The notes: generated by a model not told the origin, from the letters alone. A stretch of 64,000 nucleotides of DNA from Histoplasma ohiense (GCA_017607445.1 JAEVHH010000004.1:1302001-1366000); one strand, 5' to 3'; counted from the first letter of the stretch, positions 1-12,380 are shown. Translations and numbers: made by a program.

Positions 1-3000
1 TGACGAAAGGCAGCGTCATACGCAAAATGGAACGAATCAGGTGTTTCCTGAAGAGGGGATGACTGAGTAGGGGTTGGTGTACGTAGATCCTGTTCCGCTG
101 TCTTGTGAACACTAAGCAAAATAGCATCCGCGGATCTGCTTCTCCTGAGTTTATGAGACATGGGGACTCCATTCTCGTCATCACTAGAAGCACATTCCGC
201 TAAAAATCTTTCCAGCCTCGCACGTCTCTCCATCTGCCTTTGGATCCGTGGCTGATTCAAATAAATCGAAAACCAGGCATCGGTTTCGCTACCACAGCTC
301 CAAACAGGAGAGCCAAGATCGCTCAGCAACAAGCTCGTTAGGGTTTGCCTAAGTTCGTCCAAAAACGCAACTTTGCCCTGAGCATTCCGCTCAGGTCTCC
401 TCGATGTCAAGACATCGCTAAACATCGAAGGCGGCCGAGAGTGGAGGCTCGAAGCGCTCGTTGTGGACTGAGCTTGTGTGTGCATTGGAGACCAGAACGT
501 GGAGTCACTGGCGGATGTCGATATAGCTCTACCAGGTGAGTCACCGATAGAGGATGTATCGCCACAGGTGGCATCCCTGCTCGATCTCCATCTTTCTGAT
601 GCAAGGCTTTGGAACGACGATTTGCGCACTATTGATGGCGCTTCGTGTAAAGAACGGAAATTATGGTCAACCGTCCTAAGACCCACACCCACACTAGATG
701 GCGCCTGGTACAACGACTCTTCACTTGCAATGCTTGACGGTCGAAGACTCGACGACGCGCCAAGCCCAGTGACAGGTCGCCCGCCAGATGCATCGTAGAT
801 GGTGCGTTCCTTTTGATAGAGCTCACTAGACCACAAAACGGGAGTTTCGTACATTGTCTCACCAACTAGTTTCCCAACCGCCGCCTTTATCTCCAAGCAA
901 AACCGGTGAATTCGCTCCTCTCCCTTGCAGAAGTTATCAATGCCAGAACGCCGCAGCCACTTGCTAGTCATGTCAACTTGTTCATCGGACAATTTAGATC
1001 GGCCACCTTGGCTTACAGGCGCTTTCATCGCATTCATAGTTTGGATTTCTGGCTTTTGAAGGAATGATGCACCAAGCGTCCTTGAGCCATAGCGAGGTTT
1101 GGGTTCAGGAATCGGCGATATCGATGCGGGCCCAGCCATCGTTTGTAACGCGAGAGCAACACTTCTTGCTTCCTCATACCTCAGTGAGTTTTTGACATCG
1201 TTCATATACCACATCTTATTCCTCAGCTTCGCTAAACTTGTCATCATCTCTACTGTCAGAGATCGAAGTCGTGTCATTGCTCGCTTAAGATCCATTATCC
1301 TACTCTCACACTGCTCAATGATGGCAGTAGACGTCTCGATTGATTTCCTCGACGATGAAAACAGAGGCATCAAAAGCTTCGAGTGATCGCCGGTGACCCA
1401 AAAATTTGGGTAAACCTTTTGAAGAAGTCGGGATGCATTCCACCAGTAGTGGGCGCCAACGAAGTCAGCCTGGGATTGACAATAGTTCATGGCACTAGCA
1501 AATTTCTGCTTAAGGGAGGGTTCACTTGTTCCGGGAGTAGCAGAAGTGATCGGATCATAGAGGCAAAAGTCCTCCAAATGATCGAAATCGTCTATCAGCT
1601 TGACGATGGCATTTTGTAACATCTCCCGATCGTCGTCTACCGGTGATGACGCAGGACGGTTATCTGGGTCATCGTTGGAGAATGACCTTCCAGACTCCAA
1701 CTCCTGATCCAGAGAAGGCATCAATGCAACGGTTCTCCCGTCGTTTGAAACAGAGATCAATGCCCAGTCCTCGCTCGATGGGCGACCCATTGTGGGGCGA
1801 TCCTCCGACTCGTTGATCTCAGATAGCTCATACCGAATGCGATCTGCATTTCTGGCAAGAGAGTTTTGTGGAGATGTCGGGCTTACTGGCTTAGTGCCCG
1901 GCACTGCGTACGACCTGGTTGCATCCTGGAAACTCATTTCAGTGGTGAACACGGTCTTTGCGGTGGATGAGCGAGAAGAAAAAGTATCAATCCTTCCCTG
2001 GAAAAGATTTGGTTCAAAACATCGGCCCGGGGAGTCATTTTGTGGAAAGAAAGAATTATTAGGAGAAGACAGAACGGAGTGATTGTGATGATTGAATGGG
2101 TCTGAAGAGTTGAAAAAGGTAGGGGGCGCCTTAGGGAAAAGAACATCCAAAATAGTCATGATATCCGTTGGAGACAAAAGTAGGAACCGTTCGGGTAAGT
2201 TTTGTTTCGTAGCTGGGTGCGCAACGGGCGGGTTGATGGTAACCTGGGACGATGAAATCGGATTACAAAGGCGGGAGAGCATATTGTCAATATGGATTCT
2301 GATTTTTGCGTCAAAGTATGAAAATTGGGGCCTATAATAACGTTAATATGTGGATAATTGTGTTAGGGATTGAACATGCTAGGGAGACAGGCGGGAACTT
2401 ACAGGGTGTGTAACTCTCGAGAGACTTGTGACTGAGCTCGGAGTGAAATTTGACCAAGCAGCCTCTCTCGTGCATCCTTAGAAATATGGAAATCGAGTAA
2501 CAAACCAATAGACTAAGCCGGGAAACGTAAGCTGGAAATGTACACCTCAAAAGAGCGATATCGAAAAAATGAAATTATGGATCAACAGTAGGATGGAAAA
2601 TAAGGGGTATAAACGAACCTCCGGGAATAAAAGCACATTACGCATGAATTTACAAAAGAACCACTGGAAAATTATATACTCCACAGCTCGTTTTCGGCTC
2701 TCAGCCATTCCAAGCTTAGAAAGAACGGCATTCCCGAACTCCAAAGCACCACGTGGAAAACCTCCATCCGAGTCATCTAGGACTTCAAATAGGTCCCGAA
2801 CGGCAGATTGGAAAAACTCCTCGGCAACACTAGTTCGCAGAGGATCAGGGAGTTCGCCATCGTGGCCGAGTCGACGTGGGGTTTCTGGGTGTTGCAAGAG
2901 GAAAGCACCTTTCTGGAGAACATCCATTAAATAGATCTCAAATTTGGGTTTAGCCTTCCATTCGGTGGAGGTAGACCAGGCGGACAGAAGGTGGCCAACT

Positions 3001-4121
3001 AAAGAATAATGACTGCTTCCACCATAGGATACCAATTTTGCACAAGTGGAAGACCACACATCCAAACGTAACTGGGCCTCGCGGGAGTCGGTGCTCCCAG
3101 AAGAAGCAAAAACATTAAAAATCAAAGCAGAGAGAGGATCGGTCCTCTCGAAACCCAAAACATGCTCTTTGAAAGCAGTGGCATGCGCAGTAGTACGCTT
3201 GGAGAATAGCGGCTGCGTTGTTCTTCCGCGAGACGCGAGAGGGAAAACGGAATCACTGACTTCAAGCGTGTGGACAGAGGGGACGAGGGCAGAGAGCTGA
3301 GAAGGAAGTAAGTTACCAATGCGATCAAAAAGGAATTGAGGATCCGTGCGGACCAGACTCAAAATTTCCAGTAGACATTCCCTGGAGGTTGGAGTAAGTT
3401 GGTGCACAAAACTATAAGGGCGGCGGATTTCCGAATCAGAAGCGGAAGTACCAGAGAATCCGAGGAGAGAATCGTGTCCCAGGACTGAAGGATTTTTGAT
3501 ACCATGCGTGGAGGGCTCACATGCCTCACGGACATCATGGATGTTATTATAAATCGAAATAAAACTAGCCTTATCGCCCAGCTTAAAACTTTCAACTAAC
3601 CCTTTTTGAGAGATTGCTCCAAGCCTGAGCAACCGAGTAGAAAGACAAATGGAGACGCGAAAATGACGTAGCCGTTGCAAGAGGCTGCGCTTCTGGGCTT
3701 CCTGATGTTGTTTAAGATGGAACTGGGCAGCAAATTGTGAAAACGGTATTCCAGCAACTGGCTCAGGCGACGTCACTGGCTTCTTTGCAATTTCCAGGAC
3801 GTCCTGGGGTATATGAGGTTGAGCCTCCTGAATAGCCGATGAGGGAGAAGCTTTGGGATTTGGCAGTTGGGCATCAAGCTTAGGCGGAAACCCATGGTTT
3901 TTGGGTGGCAGGTGACCTGTGGAATGAGAGCTGGGGGAACCTTTGCTTTGGGAAATAGACACTACTGAAGACATGGCAGGGGATTTAGACGGATCCGGAT
4001 CCGGATCCGGATCCGCTCTGCACATAGATGGAGAGTTGCATCTTGACGGAGACTCGACCGGAGAAGGGGGCAAAGCTGGAAAAACGCAAGACATTGCGAG
4101 TAGGATGTCAGTCTCTAGCAA
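1..4121 (-). CDS. Large RasGAP/VPS9-like signalling protein, 3' end beyond the window
   Basis: Exons are 4121-2619, 2476-2403 and 2331 to the left edge, joined by introns 2618-2477 (GTTCGT..AAG) and 2402-2332 (GTAAGT..TATAG), giving about 1,300 residues with no stop before base 1. The N-terminal ~120 residues are Ser/Pro-rich, with a DP repeat coded by four GGATCC units. A helical region at about residues 230-560 ends in FQWFFCKFMRNVLLFPE, which resembles the end of a RasGAP domain, and is followed by SPTDIMTILDVLFP. Around residues 690-1000 come further helices and a conserved-looking block (ERIHRF..ETMYETPVLW); the tail is Ser-rich. I infer a GTPase regulator of the RasGAP or Gapex/VPS9 type. 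The family is uncertain, but the coding frame is clear because it stays open for over 2.3 kb on this strand. Confidence 0.72.
3991..4014. repeat. GGATCC hexamer repeat, 4 copies
   Basis: Four perfect tandem GGATCC units lie inside the first exon of the RasGAP-like gene. On the minus strand they encode alternating Asp-Pro. In-frame hexamers allow length change without a frameshift. Confidence 0.9.
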
Positions 4122-4536
4122 CTAGCTAATCATTTCAGAAATGAGGGAGGGAAAGCGCGGGGAGAGAAGGGAGAAATAGAAAGGAAGAAGCTTACTTGTG
4201 GCTGTCGCGTAGGCCAGAACCGATGGAAGACAGGCATGTTGGATACTGATCATCTTTCCATGGGCAATCTGGGGGCATCGATCTCGAGACGGGGGACGAC
4301 CTCGAGAATCTTAAATGCCAAGTAAGCGGACGTGTGATAATAAAGAGGGATATAGATCTATCGCATGGTTCCTCTGTAGGCCATGTAAAACGGACAAGAA
4401 TCGCGAACCGATGTTTTCCTTCCCGAGAGATAAAAGGAGCGTGATGAGAGAGGAAGGGCAAGGGACAAGGATTAGCACACGTCGATGAGGCCGGAATGGG
4501 ACCAGAGAAATCCAGGGGCAGGATAAGAGAGAGAGA

Positions 4537-4557
4537 TAAATATATATATATATATAG
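4537..4557. repeat. TA dinucleotide repeat
   Basis: About nine TA units lie upstream of the RasGAP-like gene. Confidence 0.85.
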
Positions 4558-4762
4558 TATAATTCTTCAAGGTGGTGGGCAGAATTGGATGCTAGGCTCT
4601 ATCAACGGTGCTGGTGCTGGGGCCTGTGGTGGATATATGGGCGGAGAGTGAGAGAGAACAGGATTGTTGTTACGGTGATGATGCTGATGCTGCTGATGAT
4701 GATGGCCCTTATTAGGGGCCAAAACGTGGGGTAACTAAACAACAGCACAGCAAGGGGGAGAG

Positions 4763-4764
<2 letters not shown>

Positions 4765-4797
<33 letters not shown>
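4765..4797. repeat. AGC/CAG trinucleotide repeat, 11 copies
   Basis: Eleven uninterrupted AGC units. No convincing gene frame covers them, so they are treated as a promoter or UTR microsatellite and not a polyglutamine tract. Confidence 0.9.
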
Positions 4798-4798
<1 letters not shown>

Positions 4799-6276
4799 GT
4801 GCAACAACACACACGGACAAGGCAAAGCGGCGCACAAGGCGCCCAAGGGGATGAGAATCAAACTCGCCTGCGCAGAGGACGAGAAGGATGAAGGGGTGAT
4901 ATAAAACAAGAGAGAGGAGAAGCAGGCGGCGGTTGTTGATGGTCGATGGTTGACAGTCGACGGTCGATGAGTTGTTCGACTGACTGACTGACTTGGCGCT
5001 GGGGTTGCGGCTTATTTAGGGGCCGAGCGAACGAACATCCCCCGCCACCGCTGGGTTCAAGGAGTTGTTTTTGTTTTGGGGATGGGGATGGTCGATGTTG
5101 GGACGAGGTGCTTGTCTCGTGCTCAGGGTATTTATTATTCTCTCGAGATCCTGAAGATCGACGGGGCTTATTATTATCAGAATCAACATCAACATTGCCA
5201 TTCACGTACACGCTGGGGGCCCCAGATGGTGTCCAGCTTGGAGCGCTCGTTGCGCGCAGTCTATGGAAGAACTGGACATGTACAGTACATGGCGCATTTA
5301 GTCAACCTGACGGGATTGATGTGCTGTCCATCCAGGGAACCATTCAATCTGACAGCACATCCACAGCCAACCAAGTGGCCAACAGCATATCGCCGAAACA
5401 GAGGAGTCCCAGACGATGGAATGGAGGAACAGCTGAGGGCTCGAGACCCCCGCCTACGAACATTTCACAGGATGAGTTACTTACTGGATGAAGTTCCTGC
5501 CGTCGTATTTAGCTCAAACGAAATTATCTTTCTTGTTGCCCCTCCATTTCCTATACTATCGCTGTATTCATCAGATGAGGAGGCAAGAGGTGTGAGAGAT
5601 GCTGGGTTCCCTGCAATCCCAGCTTCGTCAAAGCAATTCAGTACAAGTAACTAGTTGACTATTCATTTCCCCAATGACTTCGACAAGACTTGAATGAGTG
5701 AAGAAGGCAAAATCAAGACCTCCTAAGGCGAAAGAATAGACAAGGCGTTTTTGAGCCCCTTACTAAGTTACCTTACATCTTAAACTTCCATGGGAGGAAA
5801 TCAACCAGGCCAGGGACGACGGGATGGGAGGGACCTATGGAGAGTTAAAAAAAAAAATTTTTTTTGAATTTATGATAAATATACTCCGTTAACTTATGTG
5901 CCGCAACTCATTTGCAGTTTATTTCCTTTTCTTAACCTCTTCTCTGTCTCTGTGATGCTTCCAGATTTCACCGCCCAAAGCTGCAGCGAATGCATAGAAA
6001 CCATCAAGTCATCGCGGGGAAGTTTGCGGTCTGTAAATAGTCCTCCCTCCCCTCCTCCCGCCGTAACTACAGAAAGGAACACATCATTTCGGCTGAAGCG
6101 ATACAACAGAGAGCTGGAGCAAATGAAATAAAATAGACACCCTCGAGTCCTCCCTGTCTGTATCCGTCAAAAGCATGACTTGACTTGATTGGTATATCCG
6201 TCCACGTACGACATGTATGGGAAGGATTGAAGAAAAACACACTACTAGCATCAAGTGCTGTGTCAAGTCTTCCCCT

Positions 6277-6302
6277 TCCCCATCCCCATCCCCATCCCCA
6301 TC
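6277..6302. repeat. CCCCAT hexamer repeat, about 4 copies
   Basis: Tandem CCCCAT units continue into a short CCATAT repeat. They are non-coding as far as can be seen. Confidence 0.85.
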
Positions 6303-6680
6303 CATATCCATATCCAAAACACTCGCTACTCCGTACTCCCATTGTCGATTGAGCTGCCGCCGATCCCCTACCAATCCAAACCCCCGTCCCTCTTCTCTAC
6401 AAAAATGTCTAACACTACATGAATTGCTTCTTGTGGGGTTGGGAGCGGAGGAGGAACCCACATTCGACTAGAAAACTTATCCTTAACTATAACTAACTGA
6501 TGCTTATTGCACCATTTGATAAATCATTCCCCATTGCGTCGTCCTGCAGCAGCTGGGCCGGAATTCGGTCGAGGTGGCCATGCCTAGCCATGCCATGCCA
6601 TGCCATGGCTTCGAACATGGGCCCAGTTCCAGCCCCATGTACTATGCTAACTAACTAACTATGTATGGTACCTATGTAAC

Positions 6681-6709
6681 TACGGAGTACGGAGTAGAGT
6701 ACGGAGTAA
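6681..6709. repeat. Cluster of three TACGGAGTA-type motifs
   Basis: Three overlapping copies of the TACGGAGTA/GTACGGAGTA word occur in 29 bp. The reverse complement is at 6327-6339 and single copies recur elsewhere, for example near 18473. Confidence 0.8.
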
Positions 6710-7086
6710 GCTCGAATGCTGCGTCTGCTCGGGGGGAGTGGCCCAGCGGCCGCAGATCAGAGTGCTGCGATATCGTTGGTCCGAATACAGCGAGGCCAGG
6801 AGCTAGATACTCGGCTGCGAAGGGCGATTATGGGTTGTGTGCGTCAGAGCCGGCGGGAGTTGGAACAAGGAGGTGGCGGAAACGAAGACCATCATCTACT
6901 CTGTGTTTTACTGACTTTTTTGTGATTGATATTTAACCGGGTATGAAGAAACAGAGTCATTCCTCCAACAACCAGCGCTGCAGAGAAAATCCCTCACAGA
7001 AGAGAGGCTGGGAGGGCTAAAGCAAGAGGAAGAAGGAAATCGAACCGATAAGTTCAGAGGGAAAAAACAGAACGAAGGAAGGGTGG

Positions 7087-7110
7087 AAAAAAAAAAAAAA
7101 AAAAAAAAAA
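7087..7110. repeat. Poly-A tract, 24 nt
   Basis: An uninterrupted run of 24 A on the plus strand, with no adjacent coding sequence or target-site duplication that would mark a retroposed element. Confidence 0.9.
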
Positions 7111-7300
7111 GGTCCGCTGGCGAATCAAGAGGAGAGACTATACAGGTTTAGCTGCGCTGGTCGATGCTGATGAGCTGGCACTGCATGCATAGATCCCTTG
7201 TCTTGCTTGCATGTGCTTTTTTTTTCTTGTTCTTTGGCTGGCTCGCCCGACACCCCTTCTGGTTGACTTGGGCCATTGACATTTTTATATTTTATGTCTT

Positions 7301-7320
7301 TTATTATTATTATTATTATT
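7301..7320. repeat. TTA/ATT trinucleotide repeat
   Basis: About seven tandem TTA units in the gene-poor region. Confidence 0.85.
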
Positions 7321-7835
7321 TCAAACAACCCCGGGACACGCACCCGGAAGCAAGGGGAGGGAGGGGAGGTCGTTGGCGCCAGGTTAGGGTTCTAAATCGT
7401 TCTTCATTCTCGGGTTTGCTCAATGTTGAAGGCTAACGGATTAGTTTAACTACTGTACAGAATAGTTACCTTTGATGTTCGTTTTTGAAAAAGAAGAAAA
7501 GAAAAAAGAAAAGAAGGAAAGAAAATAAAAAGAAAGAAACTTACTCCCAATCATCAAATGAGAATTTAACCAGCTTACCCAGCTCCTGGCTCTTCTCACA
7601 CGCCGGATAGATTTCCACCAAACACCCACCCAGCCAGGTCCAAAACCCATCCAAAGCAACCATATCTATCTACCTTCAGAAATAGTGGGACAAGAAACAG
7701 GCAAACAACACCCCAGAGCACACAGCAGACAACACAACATAAATAAAAAGGCAGCCAAGGGGAAACAAAGGGCCAGTCAAGAGCGGCCTTTTGCCTTGCC
7801 TCCCCTCCAACCCAGCTCCTCCGCTACCTACTGGT

Positions 7836-7869
7836 CTCAGTCAGTCAGTCAGTCAGTCAGACAGACAGA
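7836..7869. repeat. TCAG tetranucleotide repeat grading into ACAG
   Basis: About six TCAG units followed by ACAG units. No gene covers it. Confidence 0.85.
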
Positions 7870-8126
7870 TAGTTGTCTCTCTTCTCGCCTTCGCATCCGC
7901 TCCTGTTGTCCAGAGGAGGGAGAATCCGTTGCATTTCCCACGTGTCATCCATCCCCACTGCCTACTAGTACCAAGGCGGAACGTCGTGGCATGCTGAGGA
8001 TCGCGAATGGTTGACGAGAAATTATCGTCTTCGCCCTGTTAATGCGGACCTCGTCGGAGAGCTGGAGCGCTGAATCCACCATCACGACTGGGACTGGGAC
8101 TGGAACTGGGTTCAGTTCTGGTTTTG

Positions 8127-8131
8127 TTCAG

Positions 8132-8160
<29 letters not shown>
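8127..8160. repeat. TTTTC pentanucleotide tract
   Basis: Pyrimidine tract of TTTTC units running into poly-T. Confidence 0.8.
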
Positions 8161-8162
<2 letters not shown>

Positions 8163-9668
8163 AATCGTCTCTTCATTTTGTCTGTTACGCAACCACCAGC
8201 AAGTCCTTTATCCTCCCTCTCCCTCTGTACTGAGCAATCATCTCCTGCTGTTCCCCAGGCTAATTTGGGGGACGGCGGGGGAGAAGGGCAGAGAAATGCC
8301 ATCCCCGCCACGCCAATTATTGCATTGCCTCTTTCTGTCGTTGCCTTCTCCTATATGGATGTGTGATATATTATTCTTATCCCCTTTTCGTGATTCGCTG
8401 ACATCACAACTTGGAATGTCAATGGACATGATACGTCCAGTGCATGCACAAGCACCTACATATATGGTTTCCAATAGAATAGGGGAAACAAAGATGGGAC
8501 AGCATTCACTACTTGCTTGTTTCATTTCTGAAGAAGGAGAAATGAAAATCCATCTATTTCTTACCCGCCTAGGTACACACCTGCCTTGGGTAATAAATTG
8601 GTCAGACGTTTCGGCTGGCAGAGGCAAATCAACCAGGTACATTTCCGTATTATTCCGTAGGGGTTCTCTGCCTATGGTGATATGGGATTTCATGCTGGGC
8701 TCCGATCATATTGGGTTTTGTCCATAGCGAAGCCGGTTGAATTTCATACCTCCATCAAGCACTAGACACAAATATGCAACATGCGGAACTTGTCTGGAAA
8801 AAAATAAAAATAATAAAAATAAAAAAAAAAAAATTTTTTTTCGCGCAAATTAATCGCCAACAAGCTCTTCCGCTCCTGCGATTGGGGAATCTTTCATGTG
8901 TATTGTTTTGATTTAATCTCTGTAGCTGTTCCACCGGAGCCAGCTGGCCGTTGTCACTTGTCACCTCTCATGACATCCATGGATAGGGGCAAGCCCTAAG
9001 CAAGCATCATTTTCATATTCTTTTTATACACAGGTGCCTGAAATAGGCGTCTGGTATCTAGATTGAGCCAAACAGCAGCTATCAACTTGCTCCAACTATA
9101 GTCCAATTCGCCGGATGGCGTTGCATGATTCCAACCTCCGGCAAGCCCTCTCAATTTTTCGTGTGTGCCTGCGTGGTTTTCCTGCAAGATTTATTTTAAC
9201 ATCAAAGATCTGCTGTTTCTCGCATATCCGTGACTTTTATGCAAATTCTCTCCTCTGGCCGATTGAATGATCTGATTATTAAATGTCTCCTGGCGACTAG
9301 AAGGTTCAAGGGGCAAGAAACGGCGCCGTCTCGCCCTTCCGCTGCTCTTTCCAATGGCATGCTCAACTCCCTTGGTTGTTTATCTTGTTATGCATGTTGT
9401 TTACGTGCAGGAGGCATGGCTTCTGATTCAGCACTGTCATATCGTGTGCAGAAAGCCGTGTCTTTCGTCAAATATGACCCAGTCTCTAGGGCCTGCAGAT
9501 GCTCCGATTTGACGCCTCATATCCAGGTTCTGTACTGCTGATGATAAATGCAGAGTACATACGGGCCCCGCTTTGGTTTTTCTTGATTATCTTGCTTCTC
9601 GTTCGCCATTCTCTAGCTGGCCCTCCAGGCCTTCTTCTCATTGACCCAACAAAAGAAACCAAAATATA

Positions 9669-11348
9669 ATGACTGGCCGCGCTGTCGGAGTGGCGTACTC
9701 CTATTCCTCAAGTGATAAAGTGCTCTTAGAAAATGATGCAACCCTCCAAAAGATCTTATTGCGTCTTCGGGAGAACACATCAACCCACACCTTCCTACCA
9801 TGCCTGCTTGTGTGCAAGAAATGGTATTCATTGGCAATGGTTGTGCTGCAAGCTGCTGTAGTTTTGAGGAATCAGAGCCTCTCCGGATTCCTGAAGAGTG
9901 CAAGGCTACCACTCAGCTCGAAGTCTTATGCCATCCAATCGTTAAGCTTGTTGTTGGATGTCGCAGCCGGAGACCCAAGATCTACTACAGCTACGACCTG
10001 GCCCCTGGGCTGTCTCCTGAAAGATCTATCTAAGATCATAGCTGGGGATATGCAAGCGCTTCGGATCTTCTCCCTGCGGGTCGACCATCAGCCAGTCGGT
10101 GCGCTCGACCTAGGGAGCGATGTTGATATTGATAGGATCACAGCTGAACCGGGGTTTCCCGCTTCCGCTCTGGTAGCTCTCATAGCATCTCTCCCAGTGA
10201 CATGCAATGATATTGAAATTGACACTTCGGGGTTCGAAACCTACGCTGACGGCGAACATCTATGCCCGCAAATTGCAAGGATGCTCCCAAGCCTAACACA
10301 CTTCCGCCTGCGGATTAGGCAACTCTGTCCTCGCTTCATAGACCTACCCGCCCAAAGCTCCTGTCCGGAATGTCAAGGTGGACTGCAGGTTCCTCTGTGT
10401 CCAAAGCTCCGCTCATTGGTCATCAACATGGAGCTTTCCAGTGTGATCCAAGGGGGCGTAACACGTTGTTCGCAATTACCCCAAACACGTCCAGCTGAGA
10501 AAAGGATTGGCCATGCAGAGGCCGACTTACAGGTGGAGCTTTCCCATCATCTCCTCATCGGCCTCATGCGCAAAAACTGTTTCCCGCTTGCTGAGAAGAT
10601 AGAAATCCACGCCCCAATCAACCTAAACACCATCCCATGGCACCACATTCGTCAGACAGACATTAGGAACTGCAAAACACACGTATCTTCATTCCTTCCT
10701 CTCCCTAGCTATATCCAAGGTGTATGGAAGCGTGGAACCCATCGCTGCATGCGCCCTATGACTACCAGCAAGGGGACTGGAGGTGTAATTATCTCCTCAT
10801 GGTGGCCCCATCCGCGTGAACTCACAGGAAATGCGTGGGTATCTAATTTCGAAGGTGTCAGCCTTCCTACAACTTCGTTTCCCCACATCCTCAGCGTCTT
10901 CGACACGGATGACTATCATTTATTCCCCTACCAGCGGGAAAAGGCGGAGGACAACTGTCAGATTCAGATTCCGAGCCCTACTTACCACCGTTCCCTTTCG
11001 GCGTATGCAAAGGAAATGAAACGGCGCTGGCGAGAAAATGGGACAGGAAATACGGCGCAGAGTCAGACGCAGATACGGACACAGACACAGACACAAACAC
11101 GGTCGCATCCTATATACGAGGAACTTAGCGGGATGGTAGGTGTGGATTATGAGTCGAGTCTGAGGACGCAGACTTATCATACTCTTCGCCAGATTCCGCA
11201 CGAGTTATTTCCCTTTCCGGACCCGGTGCCCATGGAGTGGTATAGAAGGCAGACACCCTTGGGGCATACGGATGTTTGGAGCGTTGGGGAGGGTTGTGGC
11301 TATGGTGGTTGTTCTTGCTATTGTGGTCATTTGGGACATTTTCCGTGA
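9669..11348 (+). CDS. F-box-like protein of unknown target
   Basis: A single exon of 559 codons. Residues about 25-65 (LLRLRENTSTHTFLPCLLVCKKWYSLA) have the hydrophobic and K-W-Y pattern of an F-box, the segment that binds Skp1 in SCF ubiquitin ligases. The rest has scattered leucine-rich stretches but no recognisable LRR or WD repeat, so the substrate is unknown. A Gln/Thr-rich tract at about 465-480 comes from a CAGACA-type repeat. The C-terminus is rich in Gly, Cys and Tyr. The start ATG is the first in a long open frame. It could instead be a lineage-specific unknown protein, because the F-box is divergent and was judged by eye only. Confidence 0.7.
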   Translation: MTGRAVGVAYSYSSSDKVLLENDATLQKILLRLRENTSTHTFLPCLLVCKKWYSLAMVVLQAAVVLRNQSLSGFLKSARLPLSSKSYAIQSLSLLLDVAAGDPRSTTATTWPLGCLLKDLSKIIAGDMQALRIFSLRVDHQPVGALDLGSDVDIDRITAEPGFPASALVALIASLPVTCNDIEIDTSGFETYADGEHLCPQIARMLPSLTHFRLRIRQLCPRFIDLPAQSSCPECQGGLQVPLCPKLRSLVINMELSSVIQGGVTRCSQLPQTRPAEKRIGHAEADLQVELSHHLLIGLMRKNCFPLAEKIEIHAPINLNTIPWHHIRQTDIRNCKTHVSSFLPLPSYIQGVWKRGTHRCMRPMTTSKGTGGVIISSWWPHPRELTGNAWVSNFEGVSLPTTSFPHILSVFDTDDYHLFPYQREKAEDNCQIQIPSPTYHRSLSAYAKEMKRRWRENGTGNTAQSQTQIRTQTQTQTRSHPIYEELSGMVGVDYESSLRTQTYHTLRQIPHELFPFPDPVPMEWYRRQTPLGHTDVWSVGEGCGYGGCSCYCGHLGHFP

Positions 11349-12380
11349 GTCCGTGGTGGCTCACTGGTGAGGGAGAGTAGCTGTAGACTATGGATGTATA
11401 CTATTCTATGTTCTTCTTCTTGGTTCTTTCTTTTCTTTTCCCCAATTGGATGGAGGGAGAAAGAGAAATATTGGGGATTCATTGTCGGTTGCATGGTGGC
11501 GCTATTTGCATATCTACTATCATGCCTCTTAGGGATTGCATTAGTTGGGTGGTATCTTAGCTGGCAAAGGCAACAGTGAGTGAATGAGCGACTTGTTTTG
11601 GTGGTGTTGCGGTTGAGGTCAGAGGGTCTGGGAAGACGCTTCTCTGTCACTCAAGGTTATCTGAATATTCTGTATCATGTCTTTTTGGTAGTTGGTTCTC
11701 TTAATATGAAAAAGGGGAGAGAAGGGTAGATTTTGATTTGGATATGATTGGTTGTCAAAAGCTGGTCGTAAGCTGATCACTGTAGGTTTCCTGTGAACGG
11801 CTTGACCATTTCTCTATATGGGATTCGTTAGGTAGGTTCGTTGGCCAGACGGCGGCACAAACAGTGCAAGAGGTGGGTTAGGTGGTATACAGAAACATCT
11901 ATATATCTCCTTTTGATAATGTAGATATATCTAAGAGGTGGTTGGTTGGGTTGGTTAAGCGCCCACGGCTGAGGGATATCTAGGTACTGTATATACATGC
12001 GCGATATGTATATGTTATCATGAGCGATTTGAAGGAGTGGGTGGAGGAGGGAGGGCACTTGTGGAGGGTTGATGAGGATATGACGGTGGGATAAAGAAAT
12101 GATGAAAAGGGGGAACTGGCTGGTAGTGTAGTGTGCTCGTACATGCTAGAGTATGTTCCGAAGGTGTTAGATTAAAAAAAAAAAAAAAAAATTGAATAAC
12201 TGAAAGGATTAGGGGGGAAATGGGGTATAGAATTGCAAGCCTGTTAAGTACGAAAGACAAATTTTCCTTTTCCCCTTTCTTTTTTCCCCTGTTCGTTTTC
12301 ATGCCCATATCTCATCTAAGGGGTGGTGTAATTTGGTGGTTTACTTCCAATTTTATTTATTTTATTTTTATTATTATTGT
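11349..12380. other. Convergent 3' intergenic region
   Basis: This separates the 3' ends of the F-box-like gene and the CAF-1 gene. It holds a poly-A run near 12174-12190 and AT-rich sequence. A 70-codon frame with a hydrophobic stretch at 11367-11579 has no support beyond being open. No other gene is seen. Confidence 0.6.

Larger units (their letters stand above)
4122..9668. other. Gene-poor, microsatellite-rich region (5.5 kb)
   Basis: No convincing protein gene was found on either strand. Open frames up to about 190 codons exist, but they overlap on opposite strands, have biased low-complexity composition and resemble no family I know. The region lies between the 5' end of the RasGAP-like gene and the 5' end of the F-box-like gene, so it probably holds both promoters and long 5' UTRs. 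It carries many simple repeats (TA, AGC, CCCCAT, poly-A, TTA, TCAG, TTTTC) and several TACGGAGTA motifs. A non-coding transcript is possible but not visible from sequence. Confidence 0.6.

Noticed and set aside
4765..4797. CAG repeat as a polyglutamine tract
   Set aside because: No credible gene frame covers it, so it is recorded as a microsatellite.
5076..5654. 192-codon plus-strand frame
   Set aside because: Low-complexity start, no domain, overlaps minus-strand frames of similar length, and codon usage does not look gene-like.
6732..6803. tRNA-like A box (TGGCCCAGCGG) and B box (GGTCCGAATAC) at tRNA-like spacing
   Set aside because: The acceptor arms do not pair (GGGGGAG has no matching 3' strand), the D stem is absent and the T stem has a mismatch. 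At best a degenerate relic.
7087..7110. Poly-A tract as the tail of a retroposed element
   Set aside because: No reverse-transcribed gene body upstream and no target-site duplication visible.
8238..8727. Overlapping 151- and 143-codon frames on opposite strands
   Set aside because: Both lack family resemblance and overlap each other in a gene-poor repeat-rich region; neither is favoured.
11367..11579. 70-codon hydrophobic frame after the F-box-like gene
   Set aside because: Open and hydrophobic but T-rich DNA gives such frames by chance; no start context or homologue known.
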